A stretch of DNA of 62,372 nucleotides from IMG/VR virus record IMGVR_UViG_3300025769_000109, positions 1 through 62,372 of that record. The stretch is one strand, 5' to 3'. The stretch is from a virus. This document shows positions 25,902 to 34,806 of this stretch, piece after piece. Numbering within the stretch: the stretch's first letter is position 1; every line of letters starts with the position of its first letter. Both the position numbers and the translations under genes were made by a program. Below the pieces are notes generated by a model, which was not told the DNA's origin, did no database searches, and saw only the letters and a program-made list of their open reading frames with translations.

Positions 25902-28683
25902 CAAACTTCATTACGATAGTATCGGCAGGGGGTAGTTGTAGGTTCACACCCTTGGTTAGCTGTACCTTCTTCCGCTTGCCCTCGCACTTCTTCATGATCT
26001 CGCTTACCAAATGTGAGTAGTTAATCTGCAACTCACCACACCACTCCTTGAGCGGTTTTGGTTTGACGAAAAAGAGTTTTGTGTCAGTTTCATACCGTGC
26101 GACCAATCGACCACGTGCCACTTGTTCTGGTATCACATGTTGATCTAGGCCGTTGTCGTTTGAGCCACGAAGGTCTTGGGTGCTTTTGATCTGTAAGATA
26201 TAGCTGATGTTCTCGGCAAAGAAGTCGTTGAGTACGTCCGTCACCGAATGCTCCATCTCACTCAGGCCACGCTTGTTCTGTGCGATCAGGTCAGTCGTTG
26301 CCCATGTAAATATCTTCTGCACGTCAAAGTCGTGAAGCCCAATCTTCTTAGCGATTAGTAACCCTGCAATCGTTGCAGTTATGGTGTCAGACCAAAACCT
26401 GTTTTCAGATGTTAGCTCAGCTTTCTCGTCAACGCGTTGCTGTACCTTCTTAATGATGGCGCGGGTTTCATCCAGATTGTTCATCACCCACTGAATAAAT
26501 GGCACACCTGCCACGCCGTAATGGACTTTGAGTACCTTCTCTTTGAACTGATCCTGTATCTCTTTGTCCTTGTACTTGTCGAACAACCGCTCAACGCGAC
26601 ACTCAAGTATGCGCTGTGCCTCTGCTTTCGGCATAGCTTTGCCACGGCTCACGGTTTCGATGATGGACGCGTTAGCCGTGTACTGCATAAGTAAACTCCA
26701 CGGTCTACCTTGGTGCCGTTCCACGTTGGCACTCGCAGTCATACGCCCACGTTGTTTACCTGCGGTACCTTGATAGATCAGATTAGACATCTCACGTGGG
26801 GTCAGGTTAGTCACCTCGTCGATGCCTGTCGGCAAACTGTGCATGACTTCGGCACGGTTCATCTTGAAGGCAGTGCTGTCGTCTCTATCCAAAACAAGTT
26901 TACGTGGGTCACCCCACACCCCAGCAGCGGCGTACATCATCATGGTTTTACCCGTGCCAGAGTCATTGTTAATAAAGGCAACCGCTCCGCACGGCTCGTT
27001 AAGAAACTCCATCAGCGGACTGCCAAACCCCATACCGAACCCAAATTGTTGAAGAACAAACCGCTCCCCTTTCCAGAACTCCAGTGTTTCCTTCCACCCT
27101 TCAAGGGTGCCCTTCGGTTCAAATGCGGGGAAAAACCCTACCGTTTGGTTAGCAGGTGGATTGAACTCGATACAGTCTGGCCTAACGTTTTGGTTGCCGA
27201 CAATAAACGAATCATATTTCTCGTTTGCCCAACCGAACTGCACGTGGGCTTGATCGGCTGTACTGGTGGCTTGTAACTCATCCACCCAACTCAGTGTGTA
27301 TGACATCAAATCATCCATCTTCTTTACTGCAACGCCTTGTGATGACAGCTTCTTACGAAACTCCTCGCTCGACGTGACTGAACTCATAGGTAACGTAAAC
27401 TCTTGCACTCCGTCTCTCGGCAGGTGCAAACGCATAACAAGCGACTCGCCCAGCTCGGGGTCCTTCACTCGCTTAACAACGTATAAGTCGTTATGGTATA
27501 TCTTCTTCTCATCCAGATCGCCATCTTCGTTACGTGTACGTATGTAGACGCCGCCGTTTGTACCCCGCACGTAGGGCGGTGGGTACTTTGGGATAACGTA
27601 CTCAGGCTCCTGTGCAGTGGGTTCCGCGACATAGTTACCTTCGTCATCAACTTCCGCTTCGACTAACCGCTTCCCCAACACAATCGGTGATTTGATCTTG
27701 CCCCAGTGAGGGCAGTCCATGCAGACATCGGGGTTATACTCGTCAAAACGTGCACACGTGTACGGGCCTTTGATCTGCTCGAACTTCTTTTGTGTGTCGT
27801 CTGGCGTGTATTCGGGATGGTCTTTCGACATGAGATGCGCGGCCTTCGCGCCATCCGTACAGAACTTCGCAATCGACAGCCCTGCTCTCCACAGCGGTTC
27901 ACTCATCTCCCTTTGGTTCTTAACGATATGCAGGATTTGAGCGCAACCTTCCCCCTTGTGCGTCTTGATAAGTATGTCTTTGAACACGCTTTCCTGATTA
28001 CCCATCAGGTTTTGCATGGTCGTGTTCATCGCCATGGGCGTGTATTTCGTGGGAACTGGTATCGGATCATTGCCAAGCAACTCTGAGAATGTGTCAAAAT
28101 CGACAGTCTCAAACCGCCTAGATAAGCCAAAGAAGTCCACGTTGGACGGGGGATTGGTCTTGTGGTTATGTGTGTGAGGAACTCTTAACACACGTGCCCC
28201 ATCTGCTGTGACGGCAGGGTCAGCGTTAAAGTCTTGTTCCGTACACAGTCGTTTTAGTCTTTCCGCTACAGGGAACCAGTCCTCGTAGCAGACCGATTCC
28301 GATAGGAACCAGTATACGTGTACACCACGGCCCGAGTTGACCATGGTGGGTTGTGGCAGTTTATTGCGTTTGCAAAACTGTCTGAGGGCTTTGATCGCTA
28401 TCTCTTGCGATTGGAAGTCTTTGCTTGGCCCACAATCGAGATCGAGGAAGAATGCGTTTAGGTATTTTATGTTATCTACTTTACGTGAACCTGCCTCTTC
28501 AAACGTAGCTAGTCCGTAATAAACATCGAATCCTTCTTCATCAAAATTGTGTGCGGCATCGACAACGGCGTCTATAGAGTCATAGAATTTCTGTGCTTTG
28601 CGTTCGTCCGAAGATCGTGCGGCAAAAACACAGTAGTAGCCCTCACTACTCAGCGCCTTTGTTAGAAATGTTTTAGTTTCCAT
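25864..28683 (-). CDS. Primase-helicase (AEP primase fused to helicase-like ATPase)
   Basis: A 939-residue replication protein. N-terminal archaeo-eukaryotic-type primase/polymerase motifs: FFLDLDCG (about 78-85, metal-binding Asp pair) and NSGRGVHVYW (about 110). A Cys-rich patch near 300-320 (CARF...CMDC) may bind metal. The C-terminal half holds an ATPase: Walker A NDSGTGKT (about 570-577) followed by GIDEVTNL as a Walker B-like segment. Such fusions prime and unwind at phage forks. It replaces a T7-type primase-helicase in this genome. The ATPase subclass (SF3-like or DUF927-like) is uncertain. Confidence 0.8.
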   Translation of the reverse strand: METKTFLTKALSSEGYYCVFAARSSDERKAQKFYDSIDAVVDAAHNFDEEGFDVYYGLATFEEAGSRKVDNIKYLNAFFLDLDCGPSKDFQSQEIAIKALRQFCKRNKLPQPTMVNSGRGVHVYWFLSESVCYEDWFPVAERLKRLCTEQDFNADPAVTADGARVLRVPHTHNHKTNPPSNVDFFGLSRRFETVDFDTFSELLGNDPIPVPTKYTPMAMNTTMQNLMGNQESVFKDILIKTHKGEGCAQILHIVKNQREMSEPLWRAGLSIAKFCTDGAKAAHLMSKDHPEYTPDDTQKKFEQIKGPYTCARFDEYNPDVCMDCPHWGKIKSPIVLGKRLVEAEVDDEGNYVAEPTAQEPEYVIPKYPPPYVRGTNGGVYIRTRNEDGDLDEKKIYHNDLYVVKRVKDPELGESLVMRLHLPRDGVQEFTLPMSSVTSSEEFRKKLSSQGVAVKKMDDLMSYTLSWVDELQATSTADQAHVQFGWANEKYDSFIVGNQNVRPDCIEFNPPANQTVGFFPAFEPKGTLEGWKETLEFWKGERFVLQQFGFGMGFGSPLMEFLNEPCGAVAFINNDSGTGKTMMMYAAAGVWGDPRKLVLDRDDSTAFKMNRAEVMHSLPTGIDEVTNLTPREMSNLIYQGTAGKQRGRMTASANVERHQGRPWSLLMQYTANASIIETVSRGKAMPKAEAQRILECRVERLFDKYKDKEIQDQFKEKVLKVHYGVAGVPFIQWVMNNLDETRAIIKKVQQRVDEKAELTSENRFWSDTITATIAGLLIAKKIGLHDFDVQKIFTWATTDLIAQNKRGLSEMEHSVTDVLNDFFAENISYILQIKSTQDLRGSNDNGLDQHVIPEQVARGRLVARYETDTKLFFVKPKPLKEWCGELQINYSHLVSEIMKKCEGKRKKVQLTKGVNLQLPPADTIVMKFDADPDNEGIEDL

Positions 28684-28700
28684 TGCCCCACCTGTTGCCT

Positions 28701-28743
28701 AAAACGCCACGGTAAGGAAGAGGTAAAAAACCCTACCGTGGCG
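28701..28743 (-). terminator. Leftward terminator or attenuator before primase-helicase
   Basis: CGCCACGGTA (28705-28714) pairs with TACCGTGGCG (28734-28743), a perfect 10-bp stem with a 19-base loop. On the leftward strand it is followed by TTTT (28701-28704). It lies between the SSB-like gene and the primase-helicase, so it may lower expression of the latter. Confidence 0.6.
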
Positions 28744-28773
28744 AAGTCCGATTACCTTGTTTAGACGACAGAT

Positions 28774-29682
28774 TTATTCGTCGTCCCAGTTGTCGATAAT
28801 CGAACTAAGATCGTCGTCAGCATCAGGCTTGGGTTCTGACTTTTTCGTGACGACTTTCTTTGGCTCCTCAACAGGTGCGTCCTCGGGACTATTATCGAAG
28901 ACGGTTTTAGGCTTTGCTTCTTTCTTTGGTGCCTCTGCTTTCGGTGTTTTATCCACACCGTCAGTTTGGGCAACCGTGAACGTGATAGCCTTCAGAGTAG
29001 CAGGGTCATCTTTTAACGCAACCACTTGCTCTAACTCGTTCTCATCCAAGGGGCGAACCGCCTTGAAGAACAGCTTGGGTACACTGCTATTCTTATCGAA
29101 ACGCATGTTGGTAACGATAGCGATAGCGGGTGTATTGTGGGCGTTCAAGAACCGTGCGTAGGCTTGCATCGGCATGTTGCCATCCTTGGCTTCACCAAAG
29201 ACAGAAGTCGCAGGTAGCTGAAGCTGATACACCTTATCAAGTTGTCCTTCGAGGGCAACGGCTAGGCGTTGTGCGAAACGACAGGCACGGCCTTCACCTT
29301 GTCCTGACCCCTTAATATTCTGAGGGCAGTCCATACACCGCTTCGCTTGACGTTGATCCTCTGGCACCTCGGGTGCAGGTGCATCGGTATCGGCAGACCA
29401 ACAAGTCGGCGGCGTTGGGTTGGATGGGTTGTACGTACCTTCGTAGTAGGAACGCGAGATTTTAGCGGCGTTAAGAATAATCATGTTCATGTTATTCTCA
29501 TCGCTTACGGAAACTTCTTCTCCGTTAATGATTTCACGGAATGCTTTACCGTTAAGACTGATGCGGCGGTTTTGTTCGCCCCCACCAGAACCACTTAACA
29601 GGTTGTTGTTTACATCTTGAAGTTCTTTGAACAGGTCACTGTTCGCAAGCGCATTGTTTTCAAACAAGGTAATATCGGACAT
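28774..29682 (-). CDS. Probable ssDNA-binding protein with acidic tail
   Basis: A 302-residue protein. A Cys cluster (CW...CMDC...GRACRF, about 94-135) could form a zinc site, and the C-terminal region is a Lys/Pro/Ala linker ending in a very acidic tail (DDDLSSIIDNWDDE). An acidic tail after a linker is typical of SSB-type proteins, which use it to bind replication partners. It is placed between the helicases and the primase, with AAGGAG before ATG. The OB fold itself cannot be verified by eye. Confidence 0.65.
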   Translation of the reverse strand: MSDITLFENNALANSDLFKELQDVNNNLLSGSGGGEQNRRISLNGKAFREIINGEEVSVSDENNMNMIILNAAKISRSYYEGTYNPSNPTPPTCWSADTDAPAPEVPEDQRQAKRCMDCPQNIKGSGQGEGRACRFAQRLAVALEGQLDKVYQLQLPATSVFGEAKDGNMPMQAYARFLNAHNTPAIAIVTNMRFDKNSSVPKLFFKAVRPLDENELEQVVALKDDPATLKAITFTVAQTDGVDKTPKAEAPKKEAKPKTVFDNSPEDAPVEEPKKVVTKKSEPKPDADDDLSSIIDNWDDE

Positions 29683-29692
29683 ATTATTCTCC

Positions 29693-29977
29693 TTACATGT
29701 CTTCGTCTAAGCCGTAGACAACTTCGTCGTCTACATTCGATACCATCGCTACAGCGGCGACAGCCCCAGTGCCACTTGCAACAGCAACGGCAGGTGCTTC
29801 GATTTCCCGCTTCGTAAGCGCGGCGGCTACGTTATCAATAGAGAAACGGTACGTGTTCCCCACTTTAATGTAGGTGTCCTTGGGTATATGCCCTTGGCGC
29901 ACCCATGCTCTGATCGTCGATACAGAGACAGTGAAGTGCTTTGCCACTTCTTCGATAGGTACAAAAGGTCCAGTCAT
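29693..29977 (-). CDS. Excisionase/MerR-type HTH DNA-binding protein
   Basis: A 94-residue protein. The N-terminal 55 residues form a winged-helix of the excisionase/MerR kind: IEEVAKHFTVSVSTIRAWVR, then a wing and TYRFSIDNVAAALT. The C-terminal tail is Ala/Val-rich and acidic. It overlaps the gene upstream by four bases (ATGA) and sits just before the SSB-like gene. It could regulate the early region or act at replication sites. Recombination directionality is unlikely because no integrase is seen. Confidence 0.65.
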   Translation of the reverse strand: MTGPFVPIEEVAKHFTVSVSTIRAWVRQGHIPKDTYIKVGNTYRFSIDNVAAALTKREIEAPAVAVASGTGAVAAVAMVSNVDDEVVYGLDEDM

Positions 29978-30375
29978 GATTTTTTCCTCACAGATATGAC
30001 GTATTCCGAATCCACGTTGAGTCCTTTCGGCACGAGGTCGGGGTTCTCTTCGAGGAAGGTTCGCACGTTCGTTTGGTTGAGCCGCTTTTCCAGAAACTCA
30101 GGCACACCATGCTCCATAACAAATTGGTGCATAGCTTCCCAGTCGCTAGTCCAGTAGCGCGTCTTAACGGAACGGTAGAATATTCCCTCTGAAGTCTTTA
30201 CACTCTCCAGACCGTTGTCTTTGCAATAGTCCAGTAGTGCCACTTTGACCTTATCCAGTTGTTGGTTAAGGTCATCTTCTTGCTTCTTGAACTCCGCAGA
30301 AAGCTGAGCCTTCTTGTCACGGATTTTCAAGTAAACACGCGTCAGCTTTTCAGCTAACTTTTCTTCCTCACTCAT
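29974..30375 (-). CDS. Unknown replication-region protein, coiled-coil N-terminus
   Basis: A 133-residue protein with a helical, charged N-terminus (about 1-50, LTRVYLKIRDKKAQLSAEFK) followed by a small mixed domain (KTSEGIFYRSVKTRYWTSDW...). The design is loosely like Gam-type DNA-end-binding proteins, but identity is not clear. It has its own predicted promoter and an AGGAG ribosome site, and overlaps the HTH gene by four bases. Confidence 0.55.
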   Translation of the reverse strand: MSEEEKLAEKLTRVYLKIRDKKAQLSAEFKKQEDDLNQQLDKVKVALLDYCKDNGLESVKTSEGIFYRSVKTRYWTSDWEAMHQFVMEHGVPEFLEKRLNQTNVRTFLEENPDLVPKGLNVDSEYVISVRKKS

Positions 30376-30415
30376 TTTGTTCTCCTAATCGCACGACATA
30401 ACTGTCGGGGTGTTT

Positions 30416-30444
30416 ACTCTACTAACGCCTTGTACGCTAGTCAA
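30416..30444 (-). promoter_or_regulatory. Predicted leftward promoter
   Basis: On the minus strand: TTGACT (30444-30439), a 17-base spacer, TAGAGT (30421-30416). It overlaps the 3' end of the helicase gene and could give separate expression of the genes from 30375 leftwards (unknown protein, HTH, SSB-like). Confidence 0.5.
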
Positions 30445-31984
30445 GCAATTCTTTGTAAAGATCAATCATTTTTGTGTGGACGTCTATTCTGCTATCTAAT
30501 AATGCGTAAACACGTTTCTCTACGTGTGATCCTTGTAGCTGCACGACGGTACACTTCTGATCTTGTCCTGACCTGTGAACACGTGCATTGGCTTGGGCGT
30601 AGGTCTCCAACGAACTGGTCGGACCCCACCAAACCACTGTGTTTGCGGCTGTTAACGTGACACCGTGCGCGGCGGCTTGTGGCTGGATCACCAGTACACG
30701 CGGGTTATCTTGGCTTTGGAAACGACTGAAGATGTCGGTACGCTTTGGCGCAGATACGTCACCACGGATAACCTCAGTAGTTATACCGTCCGCTATCAGC
30801 TTCTCTGTCAGTATGTCGATGGTGTGTTTGAACGGCACAAAGACCAAAACCTTCTTACTGCTTTCGTCGATAACCTCACGCAGAACCTTGTAGCGGTGCT
30901 TGATGTCAAACTCCAGTGCATCTCCGCCATCTGTGTACACCGCACCAGAAGATATTTGCAGGAGTTTGCTCATGTTGATCGCCGCATTCGGCGCTGTGAT
31001 CTCTTCCCCTGCCGCCTGTAAAACAAGTTTATCTTTGAGTTCCTTGTAATACTTGGCCTGTTGTCGCGTAAGTTCTACCTCACGTTTGACGTACACCATG
31101 TCGGGCAGGTCGAGACACTCTTCCTTGGTAAATCTAATGGCGGGTTGCAGTGCGTTGTAGACTGTATCGGTCGCTGTCTCTTTCGGCTTCCACTTAAACT
31201 GTGTGACCTTGTACATCACTTGGTCGCGGAACGAACCAAAGAACCTCGGCACCCCATCGGGGTTGACTAGCTTGGCGATACCGTACGCATCCAACGGCGA
31301 TTGTGCCGCAGGTGTGCCTGTCATCATCCATAGCCAAGTCTTGTCGGTTACCAACTTATTCAGTGTCTTCCATCGCTTGGTCTGTGCGTTCTTATAATGT
31401 GTGGCTTCATCGACAATGATGCAGTCGAACCCACCGTCCGCAATGTCTTCGGCTACAATCTCTACACCGTCATAGTTAATGACCACGTAGTCAGAGCCTT
31501 CGGCGATGATCTTTTTGCGCTTGTCTTTGGAACCGTACGCCACAGAAACCGTGCGGTGCATGGCAAAACTAAACAAGTCATTACGCCATGCGCTGTCCAT
31601 GATCGAGAGCGGGCAGACAATCAACACGCGGTTGACCTTGCCTTGTTTCATTAGGAAGTCGGATGCCCAGATCGCAGACGCTGTCTTACCTGTTCCCTGT
31701 TCATTGAAACAGAAGGCTTTCCGGTTAAGAGTGAGGAATGACGCAGTAACACGTTGGTGGTCGTATGGCTTGTACTGCCCGGGCCAGTCGTACTTCCCTT
31801 CGATGGGTGATGGTACGTTTATGTTTAACTGCTTTAGTGTGTGCGCCTCATCAACGCCCCAGTTCACTAAGACTTCATTGTTTGGTAACGCTCGGCTTTT
31901 CTCGACAAGTTTCGTTACTTTATTTGGGTGACGCAGACGCAACAAGAGCGCCTTGTTATCTACAATCTTCACTATGTTCTCCAT
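30437..31984 (-). CDS. Snf2-type SF2 helicase
   Basis: A 515-residue two-lobe helicase. Motif I NEQGTGKT (about 93-100), motif II VDEATHYKN (about 191-199), motif III MMTGTPAAQ, and motif VI with VHRSGQDQ (about 470-477), the HRxGQ form typical of Snf2 enzymes. It is compact with few insertions, as in phage replication helicases. It likely remodels DNA or protein-DNA complexes during replication or repair. A copy of the 17-bp palindrome lies 22-38 bases upstream of its start. Confidence 0.85.
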   Translation of the reverse strand: MENIVKIVDNKALLLRLRHPNKVTKLVEKSRALPNNEVLVNWGVDEAHTLKQLNINVPSPIEGKYDWPGQYKPYDHQRVTASFLTLNRKAFCFNEQGTGKTASAIWASDFLMKQGKVNRVLIVCPLSIMDSAWRNDLFSFAMHRTVSVAYGSKDKRKKIIAEGSDYVVINYDGVEIVAEDIADGGFDCIIVDEATHYKNAQTKRWKTLNKLVTDKTWLWMMTGTPAAQSPLDAYGIAKLVNPDGVPRFFGSFRDQVMYKVTQFKWKPKETATDTVYNALQPAIRFTKEECLDLPDMVYVKREVELTRQQAKYYKELKDKLVLQAAGEEITAPNAAINMSKLLQISSGAVYTDGGDALEFDIKHRYKVLREVIDESSKKVLVFVPFKHTIDILTEKLIADGITTEVIRGDVSAPKRTDIFSRFQSQDNPRVLVIQPQAAAHGVTLTAANTVVWWGPTSSLETYAQANARVHRSGQDQKCTVVQLQGSHVEKRVYALLDSRIDVHTKMIDLYKELLD

Positions 31985-32005
31985 CGCAACGCCATACGGC
32001 GCGGT

Positions 32006-32022
32006 GTTAGTGTCGCACTAAC
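32006..32022. promoter_or_regulatory. 17-bp palindrome copy 1 (TCG centre)
   Basis: GTTAGTGTCGCACTAAC. One of eight copies of an odd palindrome with 7-8-base arms. It lies 22-38 bases upstream of the helicase start (31984) and touches the stop codon of the HNH-like gene. Confidence 0.8.
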
Positions 32023-32309
32023 TATTTCTTTTTGCGGCCTCTGCTCAACGCACCGCCAGCCGCACGATTTTTACTGCGGCTCTGTACTCTCACGCCATCT
32101 TTGTTCGTACCCCCACGAGATAGCGGCTTCTTGTGTGCTACATCCTTGCCTTCACGCTTGTCGGCTTTGCCGTTCTTGTTAGCGTCTTTACCTGTCTTAT
32201 CCATCTTGCGGCGTGCACGCTGTCGCTCCATACGATCTGAGTGCTCACCTCTGGATTTCTGCTGTTGGTATTCCTTTTTGTAAGGACGTGGCTTGTTCTT
32301 GTATGGCAT
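32022..32309 (-). CDS. Small basic HNH-like protein
   Basis: A 95-residue, very basic protein. Its C-terminal half holds DVAHKKPLSRGGTNKDG and RSKNRAAGG, resembling the second half of HNH nuclease motifs (His in VAHKKP, Asn-Arg in KNRA). The N-terminal CxxC of many HNH enzymes is absent. Its start overlaps the Cas4-like stop by one base (TGATG). It may be a small nuclease or a DNA-binding assembly factor. Confidence 0.55.
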   Translation of the reverse strand: MPYKNKPRPYKKEYQQQKSRGEHSDRMERQRARRKMDKTGKDANKNGKADKREGKDVAHKKPLSRGGTNKDGVRVQSRSKNRAAGGALSRGRKKK

Positions 32310-32980
32310 CAGTTGCTCCCATTATGTGGACACACGGTAACTTGGCAGTGCCGCTTGCATAGTCCATTCGGCCTCGGGTTCCAGACATTGGCATCGGCGG
32401 CGGCTTTCATGGTGTTGTACTTACCTTGCCATTTCACCCAAAGCTGTTGTTCGTCAAATTCATCGTAGCTTGCCTTGATAAGGTCGTTACTTACGACGAA
32501 CACTAGCCCTGCCTTTACCTTCTTAATATCGGGATAGTGCAAGAACACTGACATTGCCATGAGTTCAAGCTGACCTTTATCTGCGTACTTTGCGTTTTTC
32601 CCTGTCTTGTAGTCGATGACCCAAGCCACTTCCCCCAGAGTATCCACAATCAGTAGGTCGGCAATCCCTCTGAACCACACGTCTTTGGAATAGAAATCGC
32701 ATGGTCTAAGGTCTTCGGTTATGCCTAACTTTTTCTCGCATAGCTTGACCCCACGCTTGGCGTTCAGGGAATCGAGCACTCCCTGTGCGTACTCAAACTT
32801 CTTAGGGAGTGCCTTGCTATCTTTTATGTAATCTTCTGCGGCTTTGTGAAACTCATTGCCGTACCGAATGGCATCGGTTTCGACAAACGGAAACTCCTTG
32901 AGTATCTTTTCGTGGTAAAACTGCTTTGGGCATTGCTCGAATGCCTTGATTTTACTGAATGACCACGGTGTTATACTCAC
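32309..32980 (-). CDS. Cas4/RecB-like PD-(D/E)XK exonuclease with Fe-S cysteines
   Basis: A 223-residue nuclease. Core motifs: a His/Glu region (NEFHKAAEDYI), Asp in FRGIADLLIVD, and the DYKTGK signature in AWVIDYKTGKN (about residues 119-129). Cys17 (FEQCPKQF) plus Cys208, Cys212 and Cys217 (LCKRHCQVTVCPH) match the split cysteine set that holds a 4Fe-4S cluster in Cas4/AddB-type enzymes. It overlaps PolA by four bases. It probably processes DNA ends in replication or recombination. No CRISPR array is near. Confidence 0.8.
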   Translation of the reverse strand: MSITPWSFSKIKAFEQCPKQFYHEKILKEFPFVETDAIRYGNEFHKAAEDYIKDSKALPKKFEYAQGVLDSLNAKRGVKLCEKKLGITEDLRPCDFYSKDVWFRGIADLLIVDTLGEVAWVIDYKTGKNAKYADKGQLELMAMSVFLHYPDIKKVKAGLVFVVSNDLIKASYDEFDEQQLWVKWQGKYNTMKAAADANVWNPRPNGLCKRHCQVTVCPHNGSN

Positions 32981-34806
32981 TCACAATCTCCGTATGATTT
33001 GCCTGTTCCACTTTCACAGTTGATTGGCAGTCCTTCTGCCCAGTCTGGTGTCCACCGCATACACTGCTCAATATACGCTTGGGCTTCATCGACTTCGCTA
33101 TCAGCGACACAGCATACAATCGAGTCATGCACAGTTAGTACAACGCGGTATCTCTTAGTAATTTGTAACATCTGCTCACCAATAATGCAACGCGCTATCG
33201 CTTGGCAAATGTTCTCTGTTACCTTTCCACCATATATTCTGGTGCGTCCGCGCCGTGTCTTATAGCTGTACTCGATCCCTCGCTCACCCTGTTCTCCTGA
33301 TAAGTCGTCATAACGTATCAGCAAACCTGATGGCAGCTTGATCCCACGTTCCGATCCCAACACTTCCAGTACCCCTGCCTTACCGACTTGGATGCTGTCG
33401 CCGTTGACCATGTAGCGCACCATGTTCTGGCAGTCGCGCCATAACTGATTGATTTTCCAGTTGGCTTCACGGTAGATGTTTATGATCCGACGGGCCTCGT
33501 CCAGTTCAACCTCTTGTCCAAACGTGTTTAGCTGTGCTTGGAACTTGAGTGCACCCATGCCGTAACCTGCACCAAGGATAGTCGTCTTACCTACGAACCG
33601 TTGTTCTTTGGTGACGTCCTCCTCGTCGCATCCATAGATACGTGATGCCATCTTTACATACACATCTTCACCACGTGAGAAGGCTGTGGTCAGGTCGTCT
33701 TGCTCGGCAAGCCACGCCAAAACCCGCGCTTCGATCTGTGCGCTGTCAGCATCAATCAAAGTGTGTCCTGCTGGCGCGAGGATGCTACGCTTTAACTTCT
33801 TACCATTTGGCCCACGGCTTGGCAGGTTCTGCATGTTGATCTTGTCATCACCACCCCATCGCCCAGTGTGTGCGGCGTAGTAGCGGACAGGTACAGGCAG
33901 GGTGCCACGTTTACCGATGTCGATGAACCGCTGAGTCCTCGTCTCCTCCAGTGTGCTCTTCGTACCAAGACGTGCGGCAACAACGGCTTGCACCCTGTCG
34001 TCTTCGTGGTCAGCTAACGCCTTGAAAGCCTCGTCGTTCTTGGCAAACGCAAAGGTCTCCTTACCAGTCGTCAAGCTAACCTTGGTCGGTGGCTTAACAC
34101 CCAACCCTTCTAACACTTCCGCAAACTTGGGGTTAGACATGAGATCGTCTTTACACACACCTGCTGTTTCAAGAAGCTGATCCTTCCGCTCTCGTGTGTC
34201 TTCCAGATGTTGCTCTAACAACCCAATATCCAACTCCAATACAGGGTCGATGAACATGCGCAGTGTGCAGTCGATCAACCTTAGTTCAGTTTTTGGGAAT
34301 CCTTTTTTAAGGAAAATGTTAAAGAGTTTGTAGGTGAGTTCGACATCGTTGACGCAGTAGTCACCGTACTTGTCGAGGTCGGCTTCACTGAAATCGTCTC
34401 TTCTTTTTCCGAGGGCGTTGATGACTTCGTTGCCTTTAGCGCCGATGCGGTATCTTTCAGTGAGCGCCCTGAGACTTCCACCAACTTCCACCCCATGTAG
34501 AGCACGGGCGATACAAAGAGTATCGGTATACAAGCGAGGATGAATGCCAAAGCGCCAACTAAGAATGGCACCGTCAAACATAGTATTATGAGCAAGCACC
34601 ATAGCTTCTTGCCAGTTGAAGGTTCCGAGATAGTCTCTGATTTGTTCATGTGTTCCACTCGCCCATTCAGTAGGTTCATTGTTGACCTTCACACCTACAC
34701 CAATCACCTCAAAGCGAGGGTCGCGTACGTATTCTTCGGTCGTGATCTTAGACAGGGAATAGTCCCTATCGTAGTAGGTTTCAAAATCTAACGTGATAAG
34801 GTCCAT
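32977..34806 (-). CDS. polA: Family A DNA polymerase with 3'-5' exonuclease
   Basis: A 609-residue polymerase. Exonuclease motifs: LDFETYY (I), LAHNTMFDGAI (II), YCVNDVELTYKL (III). Polymerase motifs: A at IDADSAQIEARVLAWLA, B at RFVGKTTILGAGYG, C at VLTVHDSIVC. In motif B the position equal to E. coli Pol I residue 762 is Leu (Leu411, codon 33576-33574). No 5' nuclease domain. ATG 34806 is chosen over GTG 34809, as it overlaps the DUF3310 stop (TGATG). It is the replicative polymerase of this phage. Confidence 0.92.
   Translation of the reverse strand: MDLITLDFETYYDRDYSLSKITTEEYVRDPRFEVIGVGVKVNNEPTEWASGTHEQIRDYLGTFNWQEAMVLAHNTMFDGAILSWRFGIHPRLYTDTLCIARALHGVEVGGSLRALTERYRIGAKGNEVINALGKRRDDFSEADLDKYGDYCVNDVELTYKLFNIFLKKGFPKTELRLIDCTLRMFIDPVLELDIGLLEQHLEDTRERKDQLLETAGVCKDDLMSNPKFAEVLEGLGVKPPTKVSLTTGKETFAFAKNDEAFKALADHEDDRVQAVVAARLGTKSTLEETRTQRFIDIGKRGTLPVPVRYYAAHTGRWGGDDKINMQNLPSRGPNGKKLKRSILAPAGHTLIDADSAQIEARVLAWLAEQDDLTTAFSRGEDVYVKMASRIYGCDEEDVTKEQRFVGKTTILGAGYGMGALKFQAQLNTFGQEVELDEARRIINIYREANWKINQLWRDCQNMVRYMVNGDSIQVGKAGVLEVLGSERGIKLPSGLLIRYDDLSGEQGERGIEYSYKTRRGRTRIYGGKVTENICQAIARCIIGEQMLQITKRYRVVLTVHDSIVCCVADSEVDEAQAYIEQCMRWTPDWAEGLPINCESGTGKSYGDCE

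Noticed and set aside
29693-29977. Reading the excisionase-like protein as evidence for a temperate phage
   Set aside because: No integrase, attachment site or repressor-type gene was seen anywhere, and this HTH type is common in replication regions.
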